The notes: generated by a model not told the origin, from the letters alone. Counted from the stretch's first letter, positions 45,081 to 54,718 are shown. The stretch is DNA of 64,000 bases from Thiomicrorhabdus cannonii (GCF_013391695.1 NZ_JACBGH010000003.1:1-64000); one strand, 5' to 3'. Numbers and translations: made by a program.

Positions 45081-47222
45081 TCAGCGCTTATTGAGGTAGA
45101 GGGTTTCAAATTCGTCAGCCGTGCAAGGGTGGCCGTACAGATAGCCCTGAATGAGGATGTTGTCGGGCTGTTTCCGCAGAAATTCGACCTGCTGCTGGTT
45201 TTCGACCCCTTCTGCGACGATGGTCAGATTTTTGGTGCGGGCAACGCTGATAATCGACTCGACGATGGCAATATCGTCTTTACTCTCCGGCACCCGGAAA
45301 ATGAAACTCTGGTCGATTTTGAGCTCATGAATCGGCAGCTTCTGCAAATAACTCAGCGAGGAGTAGCCCGTGCCGAAATCGTCGATGGAGATTTTGAAGC
45401 CCAGTTCAGACAAGCGTTCGATTTTCTTTAACGCATTCTGGGTATCGGAAATCAGCACGCCCTCGGTGAGCTCCAGCGTAATATTTTTGGGATTGACCAG
45501 CGTCTGCTGCATGGTTTTAACGGTCTGTTCAACAAAGTCCGCTTCGTGGAACTGAATCGGGCTGATATTGATCGATAGGGTGAAATCGGGATTTTTTTCG
45601 GTCCACTGTTTGGCTTGCAGAAACGCCTTGGCCATAATCCAGTGTCCCAGGCGCAGGATCTGCCGGCCCTCTTCGGCGATGGGAATAAATTTGCCCGGCG
45701 AGATGCTGCCCATTTGCGGATGTTGCCAGCGAATCAGCGCTTCGGCGCCGTGTGTGCGGTCGTCACTGTCGATTTGCACCTGATAGTGCAGTTCGAACTG
45801 TTTGTCCAGGTCGGCGGTGGTCAGCGCGTGCTCCAGCGTACGTCGTTCCACCACAATCTGCGAGAGCGACGGCTCATAAAAATAGATTTTCTGGTTGGTG
45901 CGTTTTTTCGCGGCCGCAATCGCTAGTTCGGCGTAGGTGAAAAGGTCTTCGGCGGTGTCATTCGGGTTGAAAGGAAACACCGTAATGCCGATGCACACCG
46001 TACTGTTCAGCGTGATTTCGTGAATGTGATAGTTGCGGTTGAGGTGCGAGGCGATTTTCTTGGCCAAGTGGTAGGCGTTTTGGGTGGCCTGTGCCTTGGA
46101 GGTGGCCTTGTCCTGCGTGAAAATCAGGAACTCATCGCCGGCAATGCGCGCCACGGTATCTTCATCGCGCAGAAACTGTTTGAGGGATTGCGCCACCTGC
46201 ACCAGCAGAACATCGCCGATTTTACGACCGAAGGCGTCGTTGATGTTTTTGAAGCGATCCAGATTGATAAAAAACAGTGACGCATAGGTGGCGTGGCGTT
46301 TGTGGTGCTTCAGCGCCAGTTCGAGATGTTCCATCGCCAGACGGCGGTTCGCCAGGCCGGTCAATTCGTCGTAGTAGGCCATCTGCGCAATGGCCATCTG
46401 CGCCTCGTGAATATCGGTGATGTTCTGTATCGTGACCACATAGTGTTCGATATTGAACTGCTCGTCGGCCAACAGCGAGATGCTCAATACCGCATAGAAG
46501 GTGGTATTGGGTTCCGGATGCAATTCCACCTCGCCGCTCCAGTGGCGCGTGCTGAGCAGCGTTTTGAGCAGTTCGTTGGTGGTGGTCTTGAGGGTCACCT
46601 GCTGTTCCAGCCAGCGGGTCAGCGTCATGCTTCTGAGGGTTTCCGCGGTGAGGGCTGTGAGGGCGCAAAAGGCGTCGTTGGGGTGGGTGATATAGCCTTT
46701 CTCGTTGGTGATGAACTGGCCGTCAAAACTGTTAAAAGCCGCTTCCATCAGGCGTTTTTGTTCGTCGGCCTGGGCGTAGATGGAGCGGTCGTAGATGACC
46801 AACAGGATGTTTTTGATGTCACCCTGTGCGGTAAAAAGCGGTTTGGCCGAGAGCATCAGCAGATTGGTTTGCAACGTCTGCGGCTGTTTGAGCCAGACGG
46901 AGACTTCAAGCGGTTCGAGGTTCTTGCCGTGCAGCGGTTTGAGCGTCAACAGCGACTCGAGCCAGCCCCGCAAATCGAAGCGGATGGTCGATTTTTTGTT
47001 TTTGTACAGACAGAGCTGGTCAATGCTGGGTGTAGCGCCATCCTGCAAGCAATCCTTGAAAAGGGTCTTGGCCTGGGTGTTGATAATCTGCGGACTCAGG
47101 TCCGGTTTGAAGACGATGATAGCCTCATGAAACGAGCAGATAATATCCAGTTTGTTCTCACGCTCTTCACGGAGTTTCTCTAGAGAAAGCTCAAGCTGTG
47201 AATGGAGTTTGACTGCGTTCAT
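45081..47222 (-). CDS. PAS-GGDEF-EAL protein (second paralogue)
   Basis: 713 aa. Same domain order as the downstream neighbour and similar along the whole length, including the start (LINTQAQAL versus IINTQAKTL) and the FDLxxWLxxLL segment. GGDEF reads AGDEF; EAL is a perfect EALIRW with DDFGTGYSS kept. The two genes are tandem duplicates. It is expected to degrade c-di-GMP, with altered GGDEF as possible regulatory site. Confidence 0.9.
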   Translation of the reverse strand: MNAVKLHSQLELSLEKLREERENKLDIICSFHEAIIVFKPDLSPQIINTQAKTLFKDCLQDGATPSIDQLCLYKNKKSTIRFDLRGWLESLLTLKPLHGKNLEPLEVSVWLKQPQTLQTNLLMLSAKPLFTAQGDIKNILLVIYDRSIYAQADEQKRLMEAAFNSFDGQFITNEKGYITHPNDAFCALTALTAETLRSMTLTRWLEQQVTLKTTTNELLKTLLSTRHWSGEVELHPEPNTTFYAVLSISLLADEQFNIEHYVVTIQNITDIHEAQMAIAQMAYYDELTGLANRRLAMEHLELALKHHKRHATYASLFFINLDRFKNINDAFGRKIGDVLLVQVAQSLKQFLRDEDTVARIAGDEFLIFTQDKATSKAQATQNAYHLAKKIASHLNRNYHIHEITLNSTVCIGITVFPFNPNDTAEDLFTYAELAIAAAKKRTNQKIYFYEPSLSQIVVERRTLEHALTTADLDKQFELHYQVQIDSDDRTHGAEALIRWQHPQMGSISPGKFIPIAEEGRQILRLGHWIMAKAFLQAKQWTEKNPDFTLSINISPIQFHEADFVEQTVKTMQQTLVNPKNITLELTEGVLISDTQNALKKIERLSELGFKISIDDFGTGYSSLSYLQKLPIHELKIDQSFIFRVPESKDDIAIVESIISVARTKNLTIVAEGVENQQQVEFLRKQPDNILIQGYLYGHPCTADEFETLYLNKR

Positions 47223-47340
47223 TTAAGAGGCCATGTAAGAAGTTTTTTTGATTCTAACCAAGAATACCGACAAATCCAACAGGCGTAGGCAGAATTACGC
47301 CATTAAATTCCGCTGATTGTGCGCTATTTGGTCGTTTAGC

Positions 47341-47392
47341 GCACAGGATGGCACAGGATGGGCTTAATAAACGACTGGCTTAATAAACCACT
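47341..47392. repeat. Adjacent short tandem duplications at the dctM 3' end
   Basis: GCACAGGATG occurs twice in a row at 47341-47360, then a 16-base unit GGCTTAATAAACGACT and a copy with one change at 47361-47392. The second unit holds the dctM stop codon. Confidence 0.75.
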
Positions 47393-48747
47393 TTGGGCAG
47401 CCACGTCACGATTTCCGGCCAGATGGCAATCATGACTAAAACGCCGAGCTGAATCGCAATAAACGGGACGGTTCCCCGATACAAATCCGCCGTTTTCAGC
47501 CCGGCCGGTGCCACCCCTTTCAGATAGAACAGCGCAAAGCCGAAAGGCGGGGTCAAAAACGCGGTTTGCAGATTGATGGCGATCATAATGCCGAGCCAGA
47601 TCGGATCCACGCCCATCATCAGCAGAATCGGCGCCACCACCGGCACCACCACGTAGGTGATTTCGATAAAGTCGAGGAAGAAGCCCAGAATAAACATAAT
47701 CACCATGACAATCAGCATGGCGGTAAAGACGCCGCCCGGCAGATCGGCCAGCAGTTCGTGCATCAGCTCGTCGCCGCCCAGACCGCGGAATACCAGCGAG
47801 AAAAACGCCGCGCCGATGAAGATCATAAAGATCATGCTGGTGACTTGCAGGGTGTTGCGCATCACCGTATTCAGCGTGGTGAGATTGAGCTGTCTTTTGG
47901 AAAGCGCCAGCAGGGTCGCACCCAACGCACCCAGGGAAGCCGCTTCGGTGGGAGTGGCAAAGCCGCCCAGAATCGACCCCAGTACCAAAATGATCAGCAG
48001 CATCGGCGGCAACAGGCTGTTCACCACCCGTCCGCCCAGGCCGGGGGCGACCGGATTGCCGCTGTGGTTAGGCACGCTCGCCGGATTCAGCCAGGCACGC
48101 ATGAAAATATAGGCGATATACAACACCACCAGGAGCATGCCGGGGAACAGGGCGCCCACGAAGAGGTCGCCCACCGAGAGGGTTTCCGGCGAGAAAATGC
48201 CTTGGTTGAGTTGCGCCTGCTGGTAAGAGGAGGAGAGCACGTCACCCAATAGAATCAGGATGATTGACGGCGGGATGATCTGCCCGAGCGTGCCGGCCGC
48301 GCAAATGGTGCCGCTGGCCAGCTTGGGGCAGTAGCCCTGTTTGAGCATGGTCGGCAACGCCAGCAACCCCATGGTGACCACGGTGGCACCGACGATGCCG
48401 GTACTCGCGGCCAAGAGCATGCCCACCAGAATCACCGCAATGCCCAGACCGCCTTTAACGCCGCGCATCAGCTCATCCATGGTGTTGAGCAGCTGTTCGG
48501 CAATTTTGGACTGCTCAAGCATAATGCCCATATACACAAACAGCGGCACGGCCAGCAGGGTTTCGTTGCTCATAATGCTGAAAATGCGGTTAGGCAGGCT
48601 TTGCAGAAAGTCCATGTCGAAAGCGCCGAAGACGTTGGCGATCAAGGCAAACAGCAAGGAAACGCCGGCCAAGGTAAAGGCCACCGGAAAACCGACCAGC
48701 AGAGCAATAAAAATCACCGCGAAGAGTAACAGCGACAACCATTCCAT
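47380..48747 (-). CDS. dctM: TRAP transporter large permease subunit (DctM)
   Basis: 455 aa with about 12 to 13 hydrophobic segments, typical of DctM. It forms the sodium-coupled channel of a TRAP transporter. The family sequences GFPVAFTLAG near the N-terminus and the FLDFIEITYVVVPVVAPIL segment near the end are visible. dctQ overlaps it by one base (TAATG). No DctP binding protein is nearby. The substrate is unknown, as it depends on DctP. Confidence 0.93.
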   Translation of the reverse strand: MEWLSLLLFAVIFIALLVGFPVAFTLAGVSLLFALIANVFGAFDMDFLQSLPNRIFSIMSNETLLAVPLFVYMGIMLEQSKIAEQLLNTMDELMRGVKGGLGIAVILVGMLLAASTGIVGATVVTMGLLALPTMLKQGYCPKLASGTICAAGTLGQIIPPSIILILLGDVLSSSYQQAQLNQGIFSPETLSVGDLFVGALFPGMLLVVLYIAYIFMRAWLNPASVPNHSGNPVAPGLGGRVVNSLLPPMLLIILVLGSILGGFATPTEAASLGALGATLLALSKRQLNLTTLNTVMRNTLQVTSMIFMIFIGAAFFSLVFRGLGGDELMHELLADLPGGVFTAMLIVMVIMFILGFFLDFIEITYVVVPVVAPILLMMGVDPIWLGIMIAINLQTAFLTPPFGFALFYLKGVAPAGLKTADLYRGTVPFIAIQLGVLVMIAIWPEIVTWLPKVVY

Positions 48748-49307
48748 TAGAGTTTGCCCTCCACCTCAGTCGGCGCTTCGGCCGGCAAGGCCTGCGGGTC
48801 AGAAATTTGCAGCCAGGCACGCGCGGCAATCGCCAAGGCTTGCAGCGTCACCAAGGCGGCCATGACCAGAATCAATGTTTTAATCAGATAGAGATAACCC
48901 AAGCCGCCGGACTCCGCCGAGCGCTCCTGAATCGCCCAGCTGGCGGCCACATAATCCCAGCCGCTCCACACAATAAAGGCCATGCTCGGCAGCACCAATA
49001 GCAGCGTGCCGATCAGGTCGATCCACGCCTGGCGGGTTTTGGAGGCCTGGCCGTAAAAGATGTCGACGCGCACGTGTTTGTCTTGCAGGTAGGTGTAGGC
49101 GATGCCGAGCATAAACAGAATGGCGTGGTTGTAGAGCGCCGCCTGCTGCAAGGCGACCGACCCGATATTGAAGCCGTAGCGAAGGATGACGATGAGTGCG
49201 GTTAACAATACCAAACTGAGCGCTCCCCAGGCGACCAGGTGGCCGAGCTGCAGCTGCAGGCGGTTTTGCGCGGTAATAAAGCGATTGAGTAGAACGGAGG
49301 TCGACAT
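48747..49307 (-). CDS. dctQ: TRAP transporter small permease subunit (DctQ)
   Basis: 186 aa with four membrane segments; the family motif region with RVDIFYGQASKTRQAWIDLIG is present. It pairs with DctM. The pair starts at 49307 with no binding-protein gene upstream. Confidence 0.9.
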   Translation of the reverse strand: MSTSVLLNRFITAQNRLQLQLGHLVAWGALSLVLLTALIVILRYGFNIGSVALQQAALYNHAILFMLGIAYTYLQDKHVRVDIFYGQASKTRQAWIDLIGTLLLVLPSMAFIVWSGWDYVAASWAIQERSAESGGLGYLYLIKTLILVMAALVTLQALAIAARAWLQISDPQALPAEAPTEVEGKL

Positions 49308-49425
49308 AACTTTTTTCGATTAATAGCTGAATTTGCAGGCTATTTTACGGTGTTATGGCGTTTTTTGCAGGTTTTATCCGCACAAAAGCGAATCGCATCG
49401 CGCCGTTTTCACGTTTGGAAAAGTG

Positions 49426-49457
49426 AACAGGCCGGGTAGCTTGATACCCGGCCTGTT
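49426..49457. terminator. Inverted pair of the dispersed repeat, terminator
   Basis: AACAGGCCGGGTA and its exact complement with a 6-base loop (GCTTGA), then T-rich flanks. It lies downstream of the lipoprotein gene and upstream of dctQ on the minus strand. Confidence 0.9.
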
Positions 49458-49476
49458 GGGTTTTTGCGAGGTCAAA

Positions 49477-49878
49477 TCAGCGAATCGACCAGAGGATGTC
49501 GTATACCACGCGGTTATGGCTGTTCATCAACACGACGTCGTTGCCGATAATCATACGCATATAGCCCGAAGGCAGCGGCGATAAACGGCGTTCCAACTCC
49601 CAAGGCAGCGGGCGCGGATAGTAGTTGCGCGGCAGCGGTTTGTGGCGATGAAAACGGTTGTAATAGCCCGGCGGCAGGGGCTTGCGGTGTTTATGCGGGT
49701 AGCCGTAATAACGGTGGATATAATTGCGGTCATAGTCGTTAAAGGCCAGTTTCAGACTGACATTGTCGCTGTGTACCTGCACGGCGCCACGTGTTGGTGC
49801 CACGGTACAGCCGTTTAAGAGCGCTGTGCCGGCAATCAACGCCGCCAGCAGCGGAAACTTGAAAAAGTGTGCAAACAT
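49477..49878 (-). CDS. CigR/RcnB-like Pro- and Tyr-rich lipoprotein
   Basis: 133 aa. A lipoprotein signal with lipobox LNGC (Cys at about 24) precedes a Tyr/His/Pro-rich repeat region (YGYPHKHRKPLPPGYYNRFHR and others). The C-terminal third (LSPLPSGYMRMIIGNDVVLMN) resembles the end of CigR/RcnB-type envelope proteins. A location in the outer membrane or periplasm is expected. It stands alone. Confidence 0.75.
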   Translation of the reverse strand: MFAHFFKFPLLAALIAGTALLNGCTVAPTRGAVQVHSDNVSLKLAFNDYDRNYIHRYYGYPHKHRKPLPPGYYNRFHRHKPLPRNYYPRPLPWELERRLSPLPSGYMRMIIGNDVVLMNSHNRVVYDILWSIR

Positions 49879-50023
49879 GGCGTTCTCCTTGTGCTGATCA
49901 AGTTCGGTTTAACCTTACCATTTTTGCCGGTTTGAATTGTGGATTATTTGTGCATTTGCCGAGAGAAAAGGCGTGTTAAGATGACGCTTTTTTAGTGCCT
50001 TAAACCAGAAGTTTGAATGCCGT

Positions 50024-52252
50024 ATGATCGTTAAAGTGGCCGTTCCCGGGCCGTTTCTGACTCCGTTGGATTACCGTTTCGACCTGGCCGAATCGCCCGC
50101 GCCGCAGGTCGGCGTGCGCGTGCGCGTGCCGTTTCGCAACAAGGAGCTGATTGGGCTGGTCATGGCGGTGCAGGCTACCCCCGATTACGATGTCGCCAAG
50201 CTTAAAAGCATCATGGCGGTGTTGGATGCCGAACCGATTTTTGATGCCGACCATTTAGCGTTTTTGGCGTGGGCGGCCAGCTATTATCACGAACCGATTG
50301 GCGAGGTGGTGCAGGCCGCGTTGCCGAAAAAACTGCGCGCCGGCGATCCGCTTGAAATCGAAGGCGAAGAAGTATGGCGGTTAAGCCAAGCCGGGCAGTC
50401 ATTGCAGTCGGCTGATCTGCCCAAAAACGCCAAACAGCAACACGCTTTGCTGGCGTTTCTGCAAACTGAACAGGCCGGCTGGAGCGCGGCGCAACTCAAC
50501 GCCAGATTAACCAGCTGGCGCGCTGCGATGAAAAAGTTTATGGCCGAAGGCTGGGTGACGTCGCACCGCGGGCTATGTCTGCCAAAGAGCGATTTTGGCG
50601 TCAAACCCAGCCACATTTTGAACGCCGAGCAGCAGAGCGCCGTGCAGGCAGTGGCCGATTTGCCGCCAGACCAGTTCAAAGCGTTTCTGTTGCAAGGCGT
50701 GACCGGCAGCGGCAAAACCGAAGTCTATCTGGGCATGATCGAAGCGGTGCTGGCGCGCGGCCAGCAGGCGTTGGTGCTGGTGCCCGAAATCGGGCTGACG
50801 CCGCAGATGGTGGCGCGTTTTTCCGCTGCTTTGCAGCAGCCGGTCGCCACCTTGCATTCCGGACTGAACGACAGCGAACGCTTGTGTGCCTGGCATCTGA
50901 TTCGCACCGGCCAGGTCAAGGTGCTTTTGGGCACGCGTTCTGCGGTGTTTGCGCCGTTTGCCGATTTGGGCTTGTGCATTATCGACGAAGAGCACGACCT
51001 CTCTTTCAAGCAGCAGGAAGGCTTCCGTTATTCGGCGCGCGACCTGCTGGTGCGCCGCGCCTTTGCCGAACAGGTGCCCGTGGTGCTGGGGTCGGCCACA
51101 CCATCTTTGGAAACTCTGCATAACGCGCAGACCGGCCGCTTTGAACATCTGCGCCTCACGCAACGCGCCGCTAAGGCCAAATTGCCTTCCATTAAATTGC
51201 TGGACATTCGCGGCGAGCGCATTCAGGAAGGTGTTTCCCGGCCTTTGCAGGTGGCGATGCAGCGCCATTTGGACGCCGGCGGGCAGGTTTTGCTGTTCTT
51301 GAACCGACGCGGTTTTGCGCCGGTGCTGATGTGCCATGAATGCGGCTGGCAGGCCAGTTGTCCGAGTTGCGACGCCAATATGACGCTGCACTATTCCGGC
51401 CAGCATCACGGCCATCTGCGCTGCCATCACTGCGGTTATCAGGCCGCCGCACCGCAAACCTGTCCATCGTGTCAGAGCACGGAGTTTGTGCAGGTTGGTC
51501 AGGGCACCGAACGGCTCACCGAAACCATTCAAAGCTGGTTTCCCGATAAAACCGTGTTGCGCATCGACCGCGATACCACGCGCCTCAAAGGCAGTATGGC
51601 CGAACTCACCGAACAGGCGCGCAGCGGTGCGGCGGATATTTTGATCGGCACGCAGATGTTGGCCAAAGGGCATCACTTCCCCAAAGTCACCTTGGTGGGG
51701 CTGTTGGATATCGACCAGGGATTGTTCGGCGCCGACTTCCGTGCCGCCGAGCGCATGGCGCAGCTGATTCTGCAAGTCGCCGGGCGTGCCGGCCGCGGCG
51801 AGGCGGCCGGCGAAGTGCTGATTCAGACGCACCATCCCGACCATCCGCTATTGCTGACCTTGATTCGCGACGGCTACGACGCCTTTGCCGCCAAGGCCTT
51901 GCAGGAGCGCCAAATCGCCAAGTTGCCGCCGTTCCGTTTTCAATTGATGCTGCGCGCCGAGGCGACGCATCCGCAGGCCGGCATGGCTTTTTTGCACGCC
52001 TTGAAGCAGAGCTTGCAGGAAACGTTGGCGCAGTGGCCGGCAGAGGAGGCCAAGCCGGTCGAAATCTGGGGGCCGGTGTCGGCGCCGATGGAGCGCCGTC
52101 AGGGGCGTTACCGCTATCAACTTTTACTGCAGGCACCCAAACGCGCCCAGCTGCAAAGCCTGTTTGCGCAGGTCGAGCCGCTGATCTACCAAAGCCCGCT
52201 GACGCGCAAAGTGCGCTGGAGCGTGGACGTCGATCCGCAGGAGATGAACTGA
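50024..52252 (+). CDS. priA: Primosomal protein N' (replication restart helicase)
   Basis: 742 aa, full length. It reloads the replisome at stalled forks and has a 3'-5' helicase. Visible parts: the N-terminal 3' DNA-binding region, Walker A GVTGSGKTE (about 226-234), DEEHD box in IIDEEHDLSFKQ, and the zinc-binding Cys cluster (CHECGWQASCPSC and HCGYQAAAPQTCPSC, about 438-480). A partial repeat (10 bases) is present at 50469. Confidence 0.97.
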   Translation: MIVKVAVPGPFLTPLDYRFDLAESPAPQVGVRVRVPFRNKELIGLVMAVQATPDYDVAKLKSIMAVLDAEPIFDADHLAFLAWAASYYHEPIGEVVQAALPKKLRAGDPLEIEGEEVWRLSQAGQSLQSADLPKNAKQQHALLAFLQTEQAGWSAAQLNARLTSWRAAMKKFMAEGWVTSHRGLCLPKSDFGVKPSHILNAEQQSAVQAVADLPPDQFKAFLLQGVTGSGKTEVYLGMIEAVLARGQQALVLVPEIGLTPQMVARFSAALQQPVATLHSGLNDSERLCAWHLIRTGQVKVLLGTRSAVFAPFADLGLCIIDEEHDLSFKQQEGFRYSARDLLVRRAFAEQVPVVLGSATPSLETLHNAQTGRFEHLRLTQRAAKAKLPSIKLLDIRGERIQEGVSRPLQVAMQRHLDAGGQVLLFLNRRGFAPVLMCHECGWQASCPSCDANMTLHYSGQHHGHLRCHHCGYQAAAPQTCPSCQSTEFVQVGQGTERLTETIQSWFPDKTVLRIDRDTTRLKGSMAELTEQARSGAADILIGTQMLAKGHHFPKVTLVGLLDIDQGLFGADFRAAERMAQLILQVAGRAGRGEAAGEVLIQTHHPDHPLLLTLIRDGYDAFAAKALQERQIAKLPPFRFQLMLRAEATHPQAGMAFLHALKQSLQETLAQWPAEEAKPVEIWGPVSAPMERRQGRYRYQLLLQAPKRAQLQSLFAQVEPLIYQSPLTRKVRWSVDVDPQEMN

Positions 52253-52268
52253 GCAGGCCGGATTATGA

Positions 52269-52332
52269 ACCACAGAGACACAGAGTCACCTAGTTTTAAC
52301 GATGATTGCTTAATACTCGGTGTCTGTGTGGT
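52269..52332. repeat. Imperfect inverted repeat (ACCACAGAG type) between priA and bioC
   Basis: ACCACAGAGACACAGAG at 52269-52285 pairs with CTCGGTGTCTGTGTGGT at 52316-52332 with two mismatches. It lies between convergent genes and may serve as a terminator. Such CACAGAG-type elements occur widely in bacteria. Confidence 0.55.
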
Positions 52333-52348
52333 GAATCACATGCAAAGG

Positions 52349-53287
52349 TTATTTCGCACGTGTCTGGCGTGCAAATTCGTCAAGGCTGATTTCCACCAGG
52401 CCGCTGCGGTCGCGGTTGGGGCCTTTGATGATTTCTTGCGCCGCCCAGGCGTGGCCGTGCACGACTTCGTAGGTGGCCGGCACCTTGCCGTCGGCCGGTC
52501 TGAATATCTCGTAGGCTTCCAGCATGCGCTGAAACTTGCCTTTGCCCATCATGCCTTTATCGCGGTTGAGGCTGGAGTTGGTCGCGCCGATGGCTTTGAG
52601 GTCTTTCAGCACGCCGATCGGCTTGTCGTAGGTGAGGGTGAAATGTTCCACATCCATGACCGGTTGGCCGAAACCGTTGCGGATCAGCGCGTCGCCGATA
52701 TCGTGCATATCGACAAACTGGTTGACGTGCTGTCCCTGCGGATCGGCCACGGCCCACGCCTGTTTGAGTTCTTTGAGGGTGTCGGGGCCGAAGGTGGTGA
52801 ACATCAGCAGCCCTTCGGGGCGCATCACGCGGCGGAATTCGCTGAACACCCGATCCAAGTCGTCACACCATTGCAGCATCAGATTGCTGACCAATAAATC
52901 CACACTTTTGTCTGCCAGCGGCAGCGCGTAGGCGTCGGCATTGAGCAGGTGCGCGCCGTTCTTTGACCATAAATTCTGCGGTAACCACTTGAATTTAGGC
53001 GCTTTTAGGCGTTGGCGCGCTTGTTTGAGCATGGCCTCGGAAAGGTCGATGGCGATATGCTGCGCCTGTGGATAACGTTGTATAACTTTTTGCGTCAACA
53101 GGCCGGTGCCGGCGCCGACATCCACTACCAGTCGCGGGGAAAGCGTCGTCAGTTCCAGGCGTTCGTCCACCCGTTCGGCCACGGTTTTCTGCAGAATGGC
53201 GGCGTCGTCATAGCTCGGCGCGGCATGACTGAAATGCTGGCGGATATGCTGGCGGTTGACCGGTGGTGTGGCGAATTGTTCAGACAT
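52349..53287 (-). CDS. bioC: Malonyl-ACP O-methyltransferase
   Basis: 312 aa. It methylates malonyl-ACP to start pimelate synthesis for biotin. The SAM-binding motif VDVGAGTGLL is at about 56-65, DLSEAML follows, and the NADAYALPLADKSVDL and SNLMLQWCDD blocks are typical of BioC. bioH overlaps its start by 8 bases, so they are coupled. Confidence 0.92.
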   Translation of the reverse strand: MSEQFATPPVNRQHIRQHFSHAAPSYDDAAILQKTVAERVDERLELTTLSPRLVVDVGAGTGLLTQKVIQRYPQAQHIAIDLSEAMLKQARQRLKAPKFKWLPQNLWSKNGAHLLNADAYALPLADKSVDLLVSNLMLQWCDDLDRVFSEFRRVMRPEGLLMFTTFGPDTLKELKQAWAVADPQGQHVNQFVDMHDIGDALIRNGFGQPVMDVEHFTLTYDKPIGVLKDLKAIGATNSSLNRDKGMMGKGKFQRMLEAYEIFRPADGKVPATYEVVHGHAWAAQEIIKGPNRDRSGLVEISLDEFARQTRAK

Positions 53288-54110
53288 TAGAGTGTGGCTT
53301 GTGGTTGGTTTTTGCTATTTGGCGCTGTAAAAAATCCCTTAAAGCCTGTGCGGTCGGCTCAGGGTGCGAGTAGAACGGCATGTGCGCAGCTCCCTGGAGC
53401 ACACAGACTTCGGCTTGCGGCTGTATTGTACTGAATTCGGTCACAAATTCCTTGGGAATCAGCGGGTCGTTTTCGCCCAGCAGCCATAAAACCGCATGCG
53501 GCAATTGGCTTAAGGCGGCGCGGTTGTCCATGTGTTTGAGGAGTTGCAGACCTTGCGCCAGGCTGACCGCCTTGGGGATTTTGCGTTCCTTCATCTGCTG
53601 CATAAACAGTTTGATCAGTTGGCGTGCGCCGTCCGATCCTTGAATCTGCAGTTTCCAGAAGTGCTGCAGCGTTGCCAAAGCGTCTTTGGCGAGCGCCTGG
53701 ACAAAGTCGTTCATCAACTGCGGATTCATCGCCCAATGCCAGCCTTCGGTCTGCATAAAACGTGGAGTGGAGGCAAGGCAGGTCAGGCTCAAGACGGATG
53801 CGGGGTGTTGCTGGGCGATTTTTTGCGCCAACAGTCCGCCGAGCGACCAGCCGACCAGATGGGTCGGTTCGGGCATGGCGGCATAGAGTGCATCCACCCA
53901 GGCCTGTTCCAGATCGGCCGGTTTGGGGATTTCCGGACTGTCGCCAAAACCGGGCAGTTCAATCAGGGTGATGCGGTAGTCTTCTGCAAAATAGTGTTCG
54001 ATCCAGTTGCGCCACACGCTGTTCTGCGCTCCCCAGCCGTGGATAAAGGTCAGGTTCGGGCCTTGGCCGAACTGTTCGCGATGCAAGGTTGGCAAAAGTG
54101 TGCTGGACAT
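53280..54110 (-). CDS. bioH: Pimeloyl-ACP methyl ester carboxylesterase
   Basis: 276 aa, an alpha/beta hydrolase. It removes the methyl group from pimeloyl-ACP methyl ester so that BioF can act. The oxyanion loop FIHGWG is present, the nucleophile elbow is GWSLGG, the Asp is in GENDPLI and the His in GAAHMPF. It lies just upstream of bioC and overlaps it by 8 bases. Confidence 0.92.
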   Translation of the reverse strand: MSSTLLPTLHREQFGQGPNLTFIHGWGAQNSVWRNWIEHYFAEDYRITLIELPGFGDSPEIPKPADLEQAWVDALYAAMPEPTHLVGWSLGGLLAQKIAQQHPASVLSLTCLASTPRFMQTEGWHWAMNPQLMNDFVQALAKDALATLQHFWKLQIQGSDGARQLIKLFMQQMKERKIPKAVSLAQGLQLLKHMDNRAALSQLPHAVLWLLGENDPLIPKEFVTEFSTIQPQAEVCVLQGAAHMPFYSHPEPTAQALRDFLQRQIAKTNHKPHSNV

Positions 54111-54365
54111 AGGCGTGCTCCGCAGAGTTGTGGCAGGGAGGCTTATTTTATAGCCTTTGGCGGTGACGAAAAACCGTTGTTTTTATTGGTTTTTTGCTTC
54201 GGCAGGTGGCCAAAAGTGATTTGTCATAAAAATTTCATTGGTATTTCAATGTTTTAACTGTCTTTTAATGGGAACAACTGTTACTATGATGGTGTTCCAC
54301 CTCTTTTACGGGTGTTTTGCTGTAAAGGTGAAGGCGGAATGATTTTTTTAGTTTTGAGGTTTATC

Positions 54366-54575
54366 ATGTCTGATGTAGTAAAAGGTACCGTTAAGTGGTT
54401 CAACGATGAGAAAGGATTCGGTTTCCTGGCTCAAGAAAACGGTGCGGATGTATTCGTACATTTCCGTGCTATTAACGGTGCAGGACGTCGCACTTTGGCT
54501 GAAGGCCAAGCGGTTTCCTTTGAAATTGTTGAAGGTGAAAAAGGCTTGCAAGCGGCGAACGTTACTCCGCTATAA
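54366..54575 (+). CDS. Cold-shock domain protein (CspA family)
   Basis: 69 aa from the ATG at 54366, behind TTGAGGTT. The RNA-binding motifs KGFGFL and DVFVHF (RNP1 and RNP2) are intact. It is preceded by about 250 bases without a gene, consistent with the long leaders of cold-shock genes. The role is to bind single-stranded RNA and DNA and relieve secondary structure. Closest named paralogue cannot be decided. Confidence 0.95.
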   Translation: MSDVVKGTVKWFNDEKGFGFLAQENGADVFVHFRAINGAGRRTLAEGQAVSFEIVEGEKGLQAANVTPL

Positions 54576-54665
54576 GTTTGAAGTGGCTTTTGAATCTACT
54601 GTTTTGGCAATGGATGGCAACATCCAGGTGATAAGATAAATCTCGAGAGCCGCGCACCTTTACTG

Positions 54666-54693
54666 AAAAAGCAGGCATTTGCCTGCTTTTTTT
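54666..54693. terminator. Terminator after the cold-shock gene
   Basis: AAAAAGCAGGC, loop ATTT, GCCTGC, T7. It lies between the csp gene and the convergent AsmA-like gene. Confidence 0.88.
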
Positions 54694-54718
54694 ATGCCCA
54701 AATTTTGGATCCCACAAA

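Noticed and set aside
44110-46358. CCAGGCCGGT in both GGDEF-EAL genes
   Set aside because: It encodes the conserved TGLANR segment of GGDEF domains in both genes, so it is not an independent copy of the word.
53097-53107. AACAGGCCGGT in bioC
   Set aside because: It is the codons of the GTGLL SAM-binding motif; listed as a decayed form only, with no weight.
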